Positions 51,217 to 59,899 of a stretch of DNA of 64,000 nt are shown here, one piece after another. Source of the DNA: CAVTQZ01 sp963737015 (lineage in GTDB: Bacteria > Actinomycetota > Acidimicrobiia > Acidimicrobiales > UBA8190); assembly GCA_963737015.1 (NCBI GenBank), contig CAVTQZ010000001.1, positions 434,001-498,000 on the forward strand, read 5' to 3'. The notes under the pieces are model-generated. The model did not search any database, was not told the origin of the DNA, and saw nothing but the letters and a program-made list of their open reading frames with translations. Made by a program: the position numbers and the translations under genes. Every line of letters starts with the position of its first letter. Positions within the stretch are counted from its first letter, which is position 1.

Positions 51217-52113
51217 GTGCGCGCTGTGGTGACAGGTGGGAGTGGATTCGTCGGCGGGTGGTTGGCCGGGCACCTGCGCGAGATGGGCGACGAAGTGATC
51301 TCGGTCGACCACGAGGTCGATGTCACAGACGCGGCGGCCGTCTCGGACTTCTTGGTGAGGTCCGCCCCCGATGCGGTCTACCACCTCGCCGCAATGACAC
51401 ATGTGGGCCGCTCCTGGTCGGACCCGCGCACGGTGTTCGAGGTGAACGCAGTCGGCACGTTGAACGTCCTCGAGGCTGCGCGCTCGTGTGCGAACAAACC
51501 ACGCGTGCTCGTGACGAGCTCGGCCGAGGTGTACGGGACGGTCTCGGAGGGGGATCTCCCGATCTCCGAGAGCGCACCGCTTGCGCCGGTGACCCCCTAC
51601 GGGGCGAGCAAGGTCGCTGCGGAGTTCCTGGCCGTGCAGGCGCACCTCGGCCACGGCCTCGAGATGATCCGCGTGCGCCCCTTCAACCACGTCGGTCCCG
51701 GCCAGGCGCCCTCGTTCGTCGTGGCGGCTCTGGCCTCGCACATCGTCGAGGCGCGCCGTTCGGGATCCAAGGAGGTGCCGGTCGGCAACCTGAGCCCGCG
51801 CAGGGATCTGACCGACGTGCGCGACGTGGTCCGCGCTTACCGCATGTTGATCGAGGGGGGAGAGCCGGGGGAGGTCTACAACGTCTGCACCGGACGCGAC
51901 GTCTCCATCGAGGAGATCGCGCACAAGTTGCTCCAACTCGCCGGTGTGCAGCTCGAGCTCGTCGTCGATCCCGAGCTCGTGCGCTCCGTCGATGTCCCGG
52001 TGCTGCGCGGCGACCCGGCCAAGCTGCAGGCGGCGACGGGCTGGAAACCCGAGATCGAGTTGTCCAATACGTTGCGCGACATACTCGACGACTGGGACGC
52101 AAAAGCCGCCTGA
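51217..52113 (+). CDS. NDP-sugar SDR, GDP-4-keto-6-deoxymannose reductase-like (Rmd)
   Basis: 298-residue extended SDR. VVTGGSGFVGGWLAGHLREM binds the cofactor, AVYHLAAMTHVGRSWSDP and VTSSAEVYGTV form the active site with the Tyr-Lys pair in TPYGASKVAAEFLA. VRPFNHVGPGQAPSFVVAALA is the feature most like Rmd and related GDP-6-deoxyhexose reductases, which make GDP-D-rhamnose. A 4,6-dehydratase for GDP-mannose is not in the window, so the product remains uncertain. It is the last gene of the GT4 transcript; its stop lies inside a long hairpin, followed by a second, T-tailed terminator. Confidence 0.78.
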   Translation: MRAVVTGGSGFVGGWLAGHLREMGDEVISVDHEVDVTDAAAVSDFLVRSAPDAVYHLAAMTHVGRSWSDPRTVFEVNAVGTLNVLEAARSCANKPRVLVTSSAEVYGTVSEGDLPISESAPLAPVTPYGASKVAAEFLAVQAHLGHGLEMIRVRPFNHVGPGQAPSFVVAALASHIVEARRSGSKEVPVGNLSPRRDLTDVRDVVRAYRMLIEGGEPGEVYNVCTGRDVSIEEIAHKLLQLAGVQLELVVDPELVRSVDVPVLRGDPAKLQAATGWKPEIELSNTLRDILDDWDAKAA

Positions 52114-52144
52114 GAAACGTCGCTCGGGGCGACTCTCAGGCGGC
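52105..52144. terminator. Long hairpin across the SDR stop codon
   Basis: Perfect 11-bp arms GCCGCCTGAGA and TCTCAGGCGGC enclose an inner stem GTCGC-TCGGG-GCGAC, with AAC bulged on one side. The TGA stop lies in the left arm. On the minus strand TTTT follows the outer stem, so it could terminate the coiled-coil gene too. Confidence 0.6.
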
Positions 52145-52170
52145 TCTCGGTCGGTACTGAGATTTTTCTT
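52145..52170 (+). terminator. Rho-independent terminator TCTCGGT-CGGT-ACTGAGA-TTTTTCTT
   Basis: A 7-bp stem (one G-T pair), 4-base loop and a T-rich tail immediately after the long hairpin. This is the clearest intrinsic terminator in the window. It ends the GT4/SDR transcript. Confidence 0.65.
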
Positions 52171-52625
52171 CAGGCGGCCTTTGTGCGCGGGTTCTGTGTC
52201 TCGCTCGGGCTCGTCGCGTTTCGCACGATGCTGCGGATCTGCTGGCGGGCGTCACGCGAGTAGCTCCGCACCTGCTCCACGATCTCGCGGGCCTGTGCGG
52301 GCAGGCGCTCCTCGATCGGCTCGAACGAAGCTTCGACCCGGCCGATCACCTGCTCGATGGTGTCGTCGATGACCTGGATCGGCTTGGCCAGCTCGCCCCG
52401 GGCCTCGTTCAGGCGTCCCTGCACCTCGCTCAGGCGCCCCTGCACGTCGCTGAGCCGCCCCTCGAACTTCTCCCTCGGGTCGGAAAGACGCCTCTGCAGC
52501 TCCTGTCGGCGCACCTGCGCACGCTGGAACCCGAGCACGCCGAGCCCGACGACGACGTAGGTCGCGTCACGGGCGGCACGGGTGATCCCGTCCGTCACGT
52601 CCTTGAGCTCTGGCAACCTCATCAC
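52170..52625 (-). CDS. Coiled-coil protein with heptad repeats
   Basis: A 151-residue, highly charged protein without a named family. ATYVVVGLGVLGFQRAQV near residues 22-39 is a weakly hydrophobic segment that may anchor it. Residues about 54-78 contain three seven-residue repeats (GRLSDVQ, GRLSEVQ, GRLNEAR), followed by amphipathic helices such as IDDTIEQVIGRVEASFE and a basic Arg-rich C-terminus. The pattern recalls surface or nucleoid-associated coiled-coil proteins such as heparin-binding hemagglutinin, which is similarity of style only. It has the best sigma-70-type promoter in the window, in an A+T-rich pocket. Confidence 0.6.
   Translation of the reverse strand: MMRLPELKDVTDGITRAARDATYVVVGLGVLGFQRAQVRRQELQRRLSDPREKFEGRLSDVQGRLSEVQGRLNEARGELAKPIQVIDDTIEQVIGRVEASFEPIEERLPAQAREIVEQVRSYSRDARQQIRSIVRNATSPSETQNPRTKAA
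52404..52466 (-). repeat. Three 21-bp tandem repeats encoding heptads
   Basis: Units at 52404-52424, 52425-52445 and 52446-52466. The first two differ at 2 positions; the third is more diverged. Each encodes one coiled-coil heptad of the form GRLxxxQ/R. Confidence 0.6.
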
Positions 52626-52665
52626 ATCCTCTCGTGTCGTTGCCTGCTGTACGTTGCTGCTAGCT

Positions 52666-52694
52666 AATGTAGCTTAAAGTGCTAACACTTGCAA
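52666..52694 (-). promoter_or_regulatory. Sigma-70-like promoter TTGCAA-N17-TACATT
   Basis: On the minus strand -35 TTGCAA (52689-52694), a 17-base spacer and -10 TACATT (52666-52671) drive the coiled-coil gene with a 5' leader of about 35 bases. The divergent giant-GT2 gene has a possible -10 (TAGCCT, 52709-52714). Confidence 0.5.
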
Positions 52695-52699
52695 GCACT
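52678..52699. promoter_or_regulatory. Inverted repeat AGTGCT-N10-AGCACT over the -35
   Basis: 6-bp arms at 52678-52683 and 52694-52699 bracket the -35 of the coiled-coil promoter, so a bound dimer would block it. Candidate operator; no regulator is adjacent. Confidence 0.35.
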
Positions 52700-52724
52700 G
52701 GGCGGGGGTAGCCTGTTCCCCCTG

Positions 52725-55700
52725 GTGGTCACGGGCGACACAGGACCGGACGAGGACCCGGAGGACGAATTCGGGTCGCTGGCCCCGCAGGTCGTCGCAG
52801 TCGTCGTGGCCTGTGACCCGGGGGAATGGTTCGAGGAGGGCCTCGCGGCCCTGGCATCCTCCGACTACCCCGAGCTCTCCGTGCTCGTGATCGACGCGGG
52901 TCGCGAGGTGGTGGCGGAGAGGGTCGCCGCCGCTCTCCCGGGGGCCTACGTGAGGAGGCTGGCCCGCAACGCCGGCTTCGGGGCCTCGGCCAACGCCGTG
53001 CTCGGGATGGTCGAAGGGGCCTCGCATTTCCTCTTCTGCCACGACGACGTGGCGCCCGAGCGGGACGCCGTGAGCGCCCTGGTGGAGGAGTCGTTCCGGT
53101 CCAACGCAGGAGTGGTGGCCCCGAAGCTCGTCAGCTGGGAGGACCCCCGCAGGCTTCTCCACGTCGGGATGGCCGCCGACAAATTCGGAGCGGTGGTCGA
53201 CCGGGTGGGGACCGGCGAGATCGACCACGGTCAGCACGACTCGGTGCGCGACGTCTTTCTCACGACCGGCGGCTGCACCCTCGTACGAGCGGACCTCTTC
53301 GCAGAGCTCGGCGGTTTCGACCCCCAGATGTTCGCGATGGGCGAACACCTCGACCTTTGCTGGCGCGCTCAGGTTGCAGGAGCGCGCGTCGTCGTCACGC
53401 CGATGGCCCGGGTGAGACATCTCGAGTTGATCGCCTCCGGGCACCGGGAGCTCCCGGTCGGGTTGCGCACCGCGATGCCGGTCTCCTCCTCCGACGGCGG
53501 CGATGAGCGCAGCGGGGTCGAGGCGGAGGGTGCGTCGCGGCATTCGCGTCTTCGACGCGCGCTCGTGCGCGGTCCGCGAAAGCGCACGCAACACGTGACG
53601 CTCCAGGCTCTCGAGCGCCGACACGAAATGCGCGCCGTGTTGAAGAACTACGGCCGCTTCCACCGCGCCCGTGTGCTGCCGCAGATGGCGATCCTGTCGG
53701 TGGCCGAGATCCTCATCGGCTGGTTGACGGGACACCGCGACCGTGCCGCGGCGGTGATCCACGCCTGGAGGTGGAACTTCACCGAACGCTCGAGCCTCCG
53801 TGTGGCGCGCGCCCGGGTGCAATCGACGCGGCTGCTGGACGACGCATCGATCCGCCGGCTGCAGCTGCGCGGCAGCGCGCGCTTCAACGCGTTCTTGCGA
53901 CGTGCGGTCACCCACGGCGTGAGCGCGGCGCGCCTCGGCGAGCTCGAGGAGATCTCCGACTTACCGATGGACCGCGCTGCAGCGCGGACAGAGGAGCAGC
54001 GCAAACGTGTGGCGCGCGACACCCGCGCGATCCGCGGCGGCATGTGGCTGCTCATGGCGGTGGTGCTCGTCTTCGGGACGAGGGACCTCGTCACAGGCGG
54101 CATGCCCTATGTGGGGCAATTCCTCCCGTTCGCCAGCTGGAGCGCTTTCCTGCACAGGTTCGTCTCCGGTTGGCAGCCATACGGGGTCGGCACCGTCGCG
54201 TCTGCGACCCCCGGTACCGGCTTTCTCGGTCTCGGAGGGCTCGTGCTCTTCGGAGGGACCGGGCTCCTGCAGAAGATCCTCGTTCTCGGCTGTGTGCCGG
54301 TGGGTGGTCTCGGAATGTCGAGACTCATCCGCGGGCTCGGCTCGGCGCGGGCGCGGATCGTCGCCGCAGTTCTCTATCTCGTCGTCCCGCTGCCGTACGA
54401 CGCGTTCGCCAACGGGCGCTGGGACGCGTTGCTCGTCTACGCGGCGTGCCCCTGGATCGTCGGGCGCCTCGCACGCGCCTCGGGCGCGTCGGGATTCGAG
54501 ACCGTCGCGAGCGAGAGGACGCTTCCACCCTGGCGCAGGTCGATCGCCGGCAGGGCGCTCGGGCTCGGGGTGCTCGAGGCTCTCCTCACCTCCGTTGCGC
54601 CTACCGGCGCCGTCCTCACCCTCGTAGTGACGGTGGGGCTCGCCATCGGGAGTCTCGTCGTGTGGCGCGGGGGGCCGCGCTCTGCCGGGCGCATCGTGGC
54701 GGTCGGAGGCGGGGCGACCCTCTTCACGGCGGTCCTTCTCGCACCGTGGTCGGCTTCGGTGCTCGTAGGCCCCGCGCGCTGGGAGCAGCTGTTCGGGATC
54801 GCCTCGCTGCCCTCTTCGGGCCCGAGCTGGGGCTCGCTCCTGCACCTCGGTGTCGGGCCGATCGGGGACACACCGCTCGCGTGGGGACTGCTGGTCGCCG
54901 GCGCTCTCGGGCTAATGATCGGCACGGGCCCGCGCCTCGCGTGGGCGGGGCGAGCATGGGTGCTCGCGGCGGTGTCCTGGTTGCTCGCCTGGGCCGGGAC
55001 CCGGGGCTGGCTCGGCCCGTTCGCAGTCGACGCGCTGGTTCTCCTCGTCCCCGCGGCGTGTGCGATCGCCATGGCGGGAGGGCTCGGCATGGCTGCTTTC
55101 GAGGAGGACCTCTCGAGGCATCGTTTCGGGTGGCGCCAGGCTTCGGCTGTGGCGGCGGCGCTCTTCGCCGCGCTCGGCACCATCCCGATGCTCGCCGCGA
55201 GCGTTTCGGGCCGCTGGGACCTCCCGACGAGCGGCTACGGCCAGGCGACCTCGTGGATGGCGCACCAGACGCGGGGCAACTTCCGGGTCCTGTGGGTCGG
55301 GGACCCCGCCGTGCTGCCGGGTGGCTCCGGATGGCAGGTGGCTCCGGGCCTCGCGTACTCGCTCAGCGAAGAGGGCCTGCCCGACGCAACCGCCATGTGG
55401 CCGGGATCCAGCCCCGGGCCCGCGACCGCCATCGGCGAAGCGGTCCGTCTCGGCCTCGACGCGCGAGACCGTGCAACTCGGTCACCTTCTCGCGCCCTAC
55501 GCGGTGCGCTACGTGGTCGTGCTCTCCACTCTGGCGCCGACGGCTCCGGGATCGGTCGCGACCCTGTCGCGGCCGCTTCCGCCCCAGTTGCTACCGAGCC
55601 TGTCCGACCAGGTGGACCTACGACAGGTGATCGGCGAGACGGGATTCGACGTCTTCACGGACGACGCCGCACTTGCGGTACGCGCCCTTCACGCGCCGAA

Positions 55701-56166
55701 GTTGCCGACGAAGCGCTCCGGCGCGGAGATCCTCTCGGGATGGGATCCGGTGCTGAGCGGACCACCCGGGGCGACGGCGGTGACAGGGCGCGTGGACGCG
55801 GGGACGCTCTTCGGCGCGGTTGCGCCGCGTCGCGCGTGGCAGGTGGAGGTCGCCGGTTCGAGCCCGCCGCCGCTGCGCAAGCAAGCCACCTTCGGGTATG
55901 CGCCGAGCTTCGACATCACAAGGCCCTCGAAGGTGACCCTCAGGTACGTCGGTTCGTGGTCCCACGGGGTCGAGGTCGCCGCGGAGACCGCCTTGTGGGT
56001 CTTCGTCATCGGGGTGCTGGCGATACGGCGGCGCACCCTGCGGCGGCTCGCCGACGCCCTGCGCCGGAGAAGAAGGGTCCGTCCGGTGAATCCCGGTGAA
56101 ACAGCCGACGCGGCCGACGCGGCCGCTGGCGGTCCCGCCGAACGCGTCCACGAGCTCGTCAGGTGA
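52725..56166 (+). pseudogene. Giant GT2-membrane glycosyltransferase, frameshifted near 55464
   Basis: A very large envelope protein of about 1147 residues once joined. An N-terminal GT2 domain (VVAVVVACDPGEWFEEGL, LARNAGFGASANAV, metal-binding FCHDDVAPE, TTGGCTLVRADLFAELGGFD) is followed by about 14 hydrophobic helices from residue 430 and a C-terminal outside domain. An extra base within GACGCGCGAG (about 55464) breaks the frame after AVRLGLDA; the next frame continues ETVQLGHLLAPYAVRYVVVL and ends at 56166. All parts keep coding character, so the indel is probably an error. The DUF5719-like gene overlaps its stop (GTGA). GTG 52725 was chosen; TTG 52689 overlaps the divergent promoter. Confidence 0.78.
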
Positions 56167-57677
56167 CCGACACGGGCTGGCCGGTGCGCATGCCGGCCGA
56201 GGACGAATCGGCGCGGAGCATCAGACGACGGGTCCTCGGCCAGACCGGGCTTCGTTCGCGCCTCGTGCTGGTGGCGATCGTGGTCGTGGTCGCGGCATCG
56301 GTGGCCGACGCCGAGTTGGGCCGCGGTGGCTCTGTGGTCGTGCCCGCAAGCAGCGCCACACCCGACGGGTCGGCGGCCGGGTCGACCGTCGCAGCGCAGC
56401 GGTCGGAGTCTTCGGCGTGGTTCTGCCCCGGCGGCACGGATTCGGCTTCGCTTGCCTCGGCGACCCTCGAGCTCACCAGCGCGAGCTCGAAGGCTGTGAC
56501 GGGGACGGTGACAACGGTGGTGCAGGGCCAGGCGCCACGGTCGATACCGGTCGTGGTGACACCGGGATCGCAGGTGGCTGTCGACCCTGCGAAATCCGGC
56601 ATATCGGCATGGAACGCGGCGACGGTCGTACTCGACGGCGGGGGAGTGGCGGTATCGGAGGTCGTCTCGAACGCGCTCGGTTGGAGCTCCAGTCCGTGCG
56701 CGTCCTCGACGTCCTCGGTGTGGTATTTCGCCCACGGCTCGACCGGGTCGGGCGCCGGTCTCGCGCTGTGGCTCTACAACCCTTCTACGACAGAGGCCGT
56801 CGCGAATGTCGAGTTCGACACGTCCACGTCAGGTGTCGTCGAACCACCGGCGTACGAGGGCGTGCCGGTCCCGCCCGGAGGTGTGGTGGTCGACAACGTG
56901 GGCGACCATGTCATGAACGACCCGCAGATCGCAACGGTCGTGTCCACGTCCTCGGGCACGGTCGTCGCTTCGGAACTTCAATCGACGCCTCTTTCCGGCG
57001 GGGGCGGCGGTTCGTCGCTCCTACTCGGCGTCCAGGCACCCGTTTCTCAGTGGCAGTTCCCCGAGAACCTCGAACCTTCGGGTGGGAGCCTCGTCTTCCA
57101 CGTCTTCAACCCTTCCGACCAAAAGGCGGAGGTGTCGGTGCGCATCGGCCTCGCGCAGGGCAACGCCGAACCGCTCACGATCACCGTTGGGCCGCAGTCG
57201 ACGACCGACTTCGTGGCGGAGCAGCAGACGCGCATTCCCTCGAGCAGCTCCTACGCCGTCACCTTCGACGCCACGAACGGCGCTGCGGTCGTGGTCGCGC
57301 GCGAGGTCTCCTCACCGAAGCAGACCCCGGGCCCGCAGATCGGGGTCGTCGGCGGTGTACCGGGGGGGGCGTCGCGCTCGCTCGTCCCAGCGGTCCCCAA
57401 GGGCACTTCGGCCTCCGCCCTCTCCATCTCCGATGCCTCGTCGTCACCGGTGAAGGTGAGTGTCTCGAGCCTCGCCGGCGGACACGCGCACGCGCTGGCG
57501 GGCCTGCGCGCCAAGGCGGTGCTTCCAGGACGCGCTCTCGTGATCAGCCCCGCGGTCGTCGCGGCGATCGGAGACGTTCCCCTCGTCGTATCGTCGAGCG
57601 GTCCGGTGGCGGTCGAGCTCGACGCGTCGCCGGGCGTGCTCGGAGCGGTGGTGCTTCCCTCTTTCGCGCTGCCCTGA
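56163..57677 (+). CDS. DUF5719-like secreted/anchored protein
   Basis: 504 residues with an N-terminal membrane anchor or uncleaved signal (LVLVAIVVVVAASVADA, about 37-53) and a long extracellular part rich in Ser, Thr, Val and Gly. WFCPGGT near 82, WYFAHGSTGSGAGLALWLYNP and FHVFNPSD are repeated beta-sandwich-type motifs, typical of the DUF5719 family that neighbours giant GT2 genes in actinobacteria. No catalytic residues are evident; a structural or glycan-handling role at the cell surface is inference. GTG 56163 overlaps the giant GT2 stop by 4 bases, so the two proteins are made together. Confidence 0.65.
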   Translation: MTDTGWPVRMPAEDESARSIRRRVLGQTGLRSRLVLVAIVVVVAASVADAELGRGGSVVVPASSATPDGSAAGSTVAAQRSESSAWFCPGGTDSASLASATLELTSASSKAVTGTVTTVVQGQAPRSIPVVVTPGSQVAVDPAKSGISAWNAATVVLDGGGVAVSEVVSNALGWSSSPCASSTSSVWYFAHGSTGSGAGLALWLYNPSTTEAVANVEFDTSTSGVVEPPAYEGVPVPPGGVVVDNVGDHVMNDPQIATVVSTSSGTVVASELQSTPLSGGGGGSSLLLGVQAPVSQWQFPENLEPSGGSLVFHVFNPSDQKAEVSVRIGLAQGNAEPLTITVGPQSTTDFVAEQQTRIPSSSSYAVTFDATNGAAVVVAREVSSPKQTPGPQIGVVGGVPGGASRSLVPAVPKGTSASALSISDASSSPVKVSVSSLAGGHAHALAGLRAKAVLPGRALVISPAVVAAIGDVPLVVSSSGPVAVELDASPGVLGAVVLPSFALP

Positions 57678-57707
57678 GGGCTCGTGAGCGCCAGGCGGGG
57701 CGCGGCC

Positions 57708-59759
57708 TCAGTCGCCCTGGTTGTGCGAACGCTGCGAGGTCGGCTCGGGCTCACCGAAGGAGCCGTTTCCTCCCGGGGGCTCTGCCTCGGGATTGCCGTT
57801 CGGCGCGCCGCCGCGGGGGGCCACGAAGTGCGCGACGGACTCGGCCGCGCTTCCGTGGACGGGCCTCCCGTAGGCGGTGTCCACGAGCTTCGACACCTCG
57901 GAGCCGTCGAGGGTCTCTCGTTCGAGGAGCCCCCTGGCGACGGCGTCGAGGCCGGCGCGGTGGCGGCTCAGGATCTCGATCGCCCGCTGCTCCTGCACGC
58001 GCAGGATGTGCGCGACCTCGGAGTCCACGACCCTCGCTGTGTCCTCCGAATAGTCGCGTGAGTGCAGGAGGTCCTCGCCCAGGAACACCATTCCCTGTGA
58101 GCCCCAGGCCATCGGGCCGAGCTCCTCGCTCATCCCCCACTCGCGGACCATCTTCCTTGCGAGCTCGGTGTTCCCGACGAGGTCGTTGCTCGCTCCGGTC
58201 GACAGGTCGCCGTAGACGAGAAGCTCGGCCGCGCGTCCGCCCATCCGCACCGCCAAGGAGTCCTCGATCACCTCGCGCGGGTAGATGTGGCGCTCCTCGA
58301 GCGGGAGCTGCTGGGTGACACCGAGCGCCATACCTGTAGGAAGGATCGTGACCTTGTGGACGGGGTCCGCGTGAGGGAGCACGTAAGCGAGTACGGCGTG
58401 GCCCCCTTCGTGGAAAGCGACCCGCTCCTTCTCGGGCTCGGTGAGCACGAGGCTCTCCCTGGCCTGGCCCATGAGGACGCGGTCCCTGGCGGCGTCGAAG
58501 TCGCGCATCTCCACCTGGTGCGAGCCCCGGCGCACTGCGTGCAGCGCTGCTTCGTTCACGAGGTTGGCAAGGTCCGCCCCGCTCATGCCGGGCGTTCCCC
58601 GAGCGACGAGTTGGAGGTCGACGTCGGTACCGATGCGCTTGTCCTTGCAGTGGACCTGGAGAATGGGCAGGCGCTCCTCGAGGTCGGGGAGCGGCACGAC
58701 GATCTGACGGTCGAAGCGCCCGGGCCGCAGGAGGGCGGGGTCGAGGATGTCGGGACGGTTCGTGGCCGCCATGATCACGACCCCCTCCGCCGGGTCGAAC
58801 CCGTCCATCTCGTTCAGCATCTGGTTGAGCGTCTGCTCGCGCTCGTCGTGGCCGCCCCCGAGGCCGGCGCCGCGCTTTCTACCGATCGAGTCGATCTCGT
58901 CCACGAAGATGATCGCGGGAGCCTGCTTGCGCGCCGTCTGGAAGAGGTCGCGGACCCGGCTCGCGCCCACGCCGACGAACATCTCCATGAAGTCCGAGCC
59001 GCTCACGGACAGGAAGGGGACTCCGGCTTCGCCCGCCACGGCACGTGCGAGGAGGGTCTTGCCCGTACCCGGGGGGCCGACGAGGAGGATTCCCTTCGGG
59101 ATCTTCGCTCCGATGTCGCGGAAGCGGTGCGGCGACTTGAGGAAGTCGACGACCTCGCTGATCTCGACCTTCACGCCCTGGTAGCCGGCGACGTCGGCGA
59201 AGGTGGTGCGGGGCCGCTCGGTCGTGTACAGGCGCGCCCGCGAGCGCCCGATCGACATGATCCCGGTCATCTGGCCTTGAGCACGCCTGCTGAACCAGAT
59301 GAACACACCGACCATCAAGAGGATGATGAGGATCGTCGGGAGCCACTGGTCGAGGGCGCTCTGCTGGGGTGTCGAGAACTTGACGTTGCCCGACGGCACC
59401 TCGGAGGTGAGGGTCTGCACCTCCCCTTCGGTGGTCGGGTTCGGACCGTTGACCGAGTAATTGACTCCGCTCTTCAGCTTGCCGGTGATGACGCCTGTGT
59501 TGTTGTCGACGTTCGCGGTCTGCACCTGACGCTGGGCGAGCTCCGTCCCCACGAACTTCTGGTAGGAGATCTGCGTCACGGCCGGCTTCGACAGGAGCGG
59601 CGGGATGATGACCACCGCGATGACTGCGAGAATGAGCAGTCCGAAGACCCAGCGCCAGCTCTGGTCGCTCCCGGATGCGGGCTGGTTCTGTCCCGGGAAC
59701 GGGCCCCCGGTGCCCCCGGGCGTGGGACGACCTGCTCGCCGGTCGGGGAGCGGACTCAT
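57708..59759 (-). CDS. ftsH: ATP-dependent zinc metalloprotease FtsH
   Basis: Membrane-anchored AAA+ protease for quality control. Two membrane helices (about 37-53 and 139-156) flank a small outside domain. Walker A GPPGTGKT is at 228-235, Walker B IIFVDEID at 282-289, the second region of homology ATNRPDILDPALLRPGRFDR follows, and the zinc site HEGGH is at 449-453. The C-terminus is Gly/Pro/Asn-rich. 683 residues, normal size. ATG 59759 is 6 bases from a TAGCAT -10. It is convergent with the DUF5719-like gene and has no obvious functional tie to the glycan genes. Confidence 0.95.
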   Translation of the reverse strand: MSPLPDRRAGRPTPGGTGGPFPGQNQPASGSDQSWRWVFGLLILAVIAVVIIPPLLSKPAVTQISYQKFVGTELAQRQVQTANVDNNTGVITGKLKSGVNYSVNGPNPTTEGEVQTLTSEVPSGNVKFSTPQQSALDQWLPTILIILLMVGVFIWFSRRAQGQMTGIMSIGRSRARLYTTERPRTTFADVAGYQGVKVEISEVVDFLKSPHRFRDIGAKIPKGILLVGPPGTGKTLLARAVAGEAGVPFLSVSGSDFMEMFVGVGASRVRDLFQTARKQAPAIIFVDEIDSIGRKRGAGLGGGHDEREQTLNQMLNEMDGFDPAEGVVIMAATNRPDILDPALLRPGRFDRQIVVPLPDLEERLPILQVHCKDKRIGTDVDLQLVARGTPGMSGADLANLVNEAALHAVRRGSHQVEMRDFDAARDRVLMGQARESLVLTEPEKERVAFHEGGHAVLAYVLPHADPVHKVTILPTGMALGVTQQLPLEERHIYPREVIEDSLAVRMGGRAAELLVYGDLSTGASNDLVGNTELARKMVREWGMSEELGPMAWGSQGMVFLGEDLLHSRDYSEDTARVVDSEVAHILRVQEQRAIEILSRHRAGLDAVARGLLERETLDGSEVSKLVDTAYGRPVHGSAAESVAHFVAPRGGAPNGNPEAEPPGGNGSFGEPEPTSQRSHNQGD

Positions 59760-59765
59760 TTCCCC

Positions 59766-59771
59766 ATGCTA
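59766..59771 (-). promoter_or_regulatory. -10 element TAGCAT before ftsH
   Basis: On the minus strand TAGCAT ends exactly 6 bases before ATG 59759, fitting leaderless initiation; the same hexamer precedes the SDR and adenosyltransferase genes. Confidence 0.45.
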
Positions 59772-59886
59772 CGTGGCGCCCACCTCGAAGTAAGCACATC
59801 CGACGAGATCGCGCGGCCTGTTTCGGGTGCATCCGACGCCGACGACGAAGCTCGAAGTGAGGGGATCCAACGCTGAGCAGCGTCGA

Positions 59887-59892
59887 TAACGT
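59887..59892 (+). promoter_or_regulatory. -10 element TAACGT before CPBP protease gene
   Basis: TAACGT ends 7 bases before ATG 59900, with no Shine-Dalgarno. It faces away from the ftsH promoter in a 140-base gap. Confidence 0.42.
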
Positions 59893-59899
59893 TGCTCGG

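Noticed and set aside
52660..52700. CIRCE heat-shock element (TTAGCACTC-N9-GAGTGCTAA)
   Set aside because: Only one half-site (TTAGCACT) is present on the minus strand; the second arm is absent at the required spacing.
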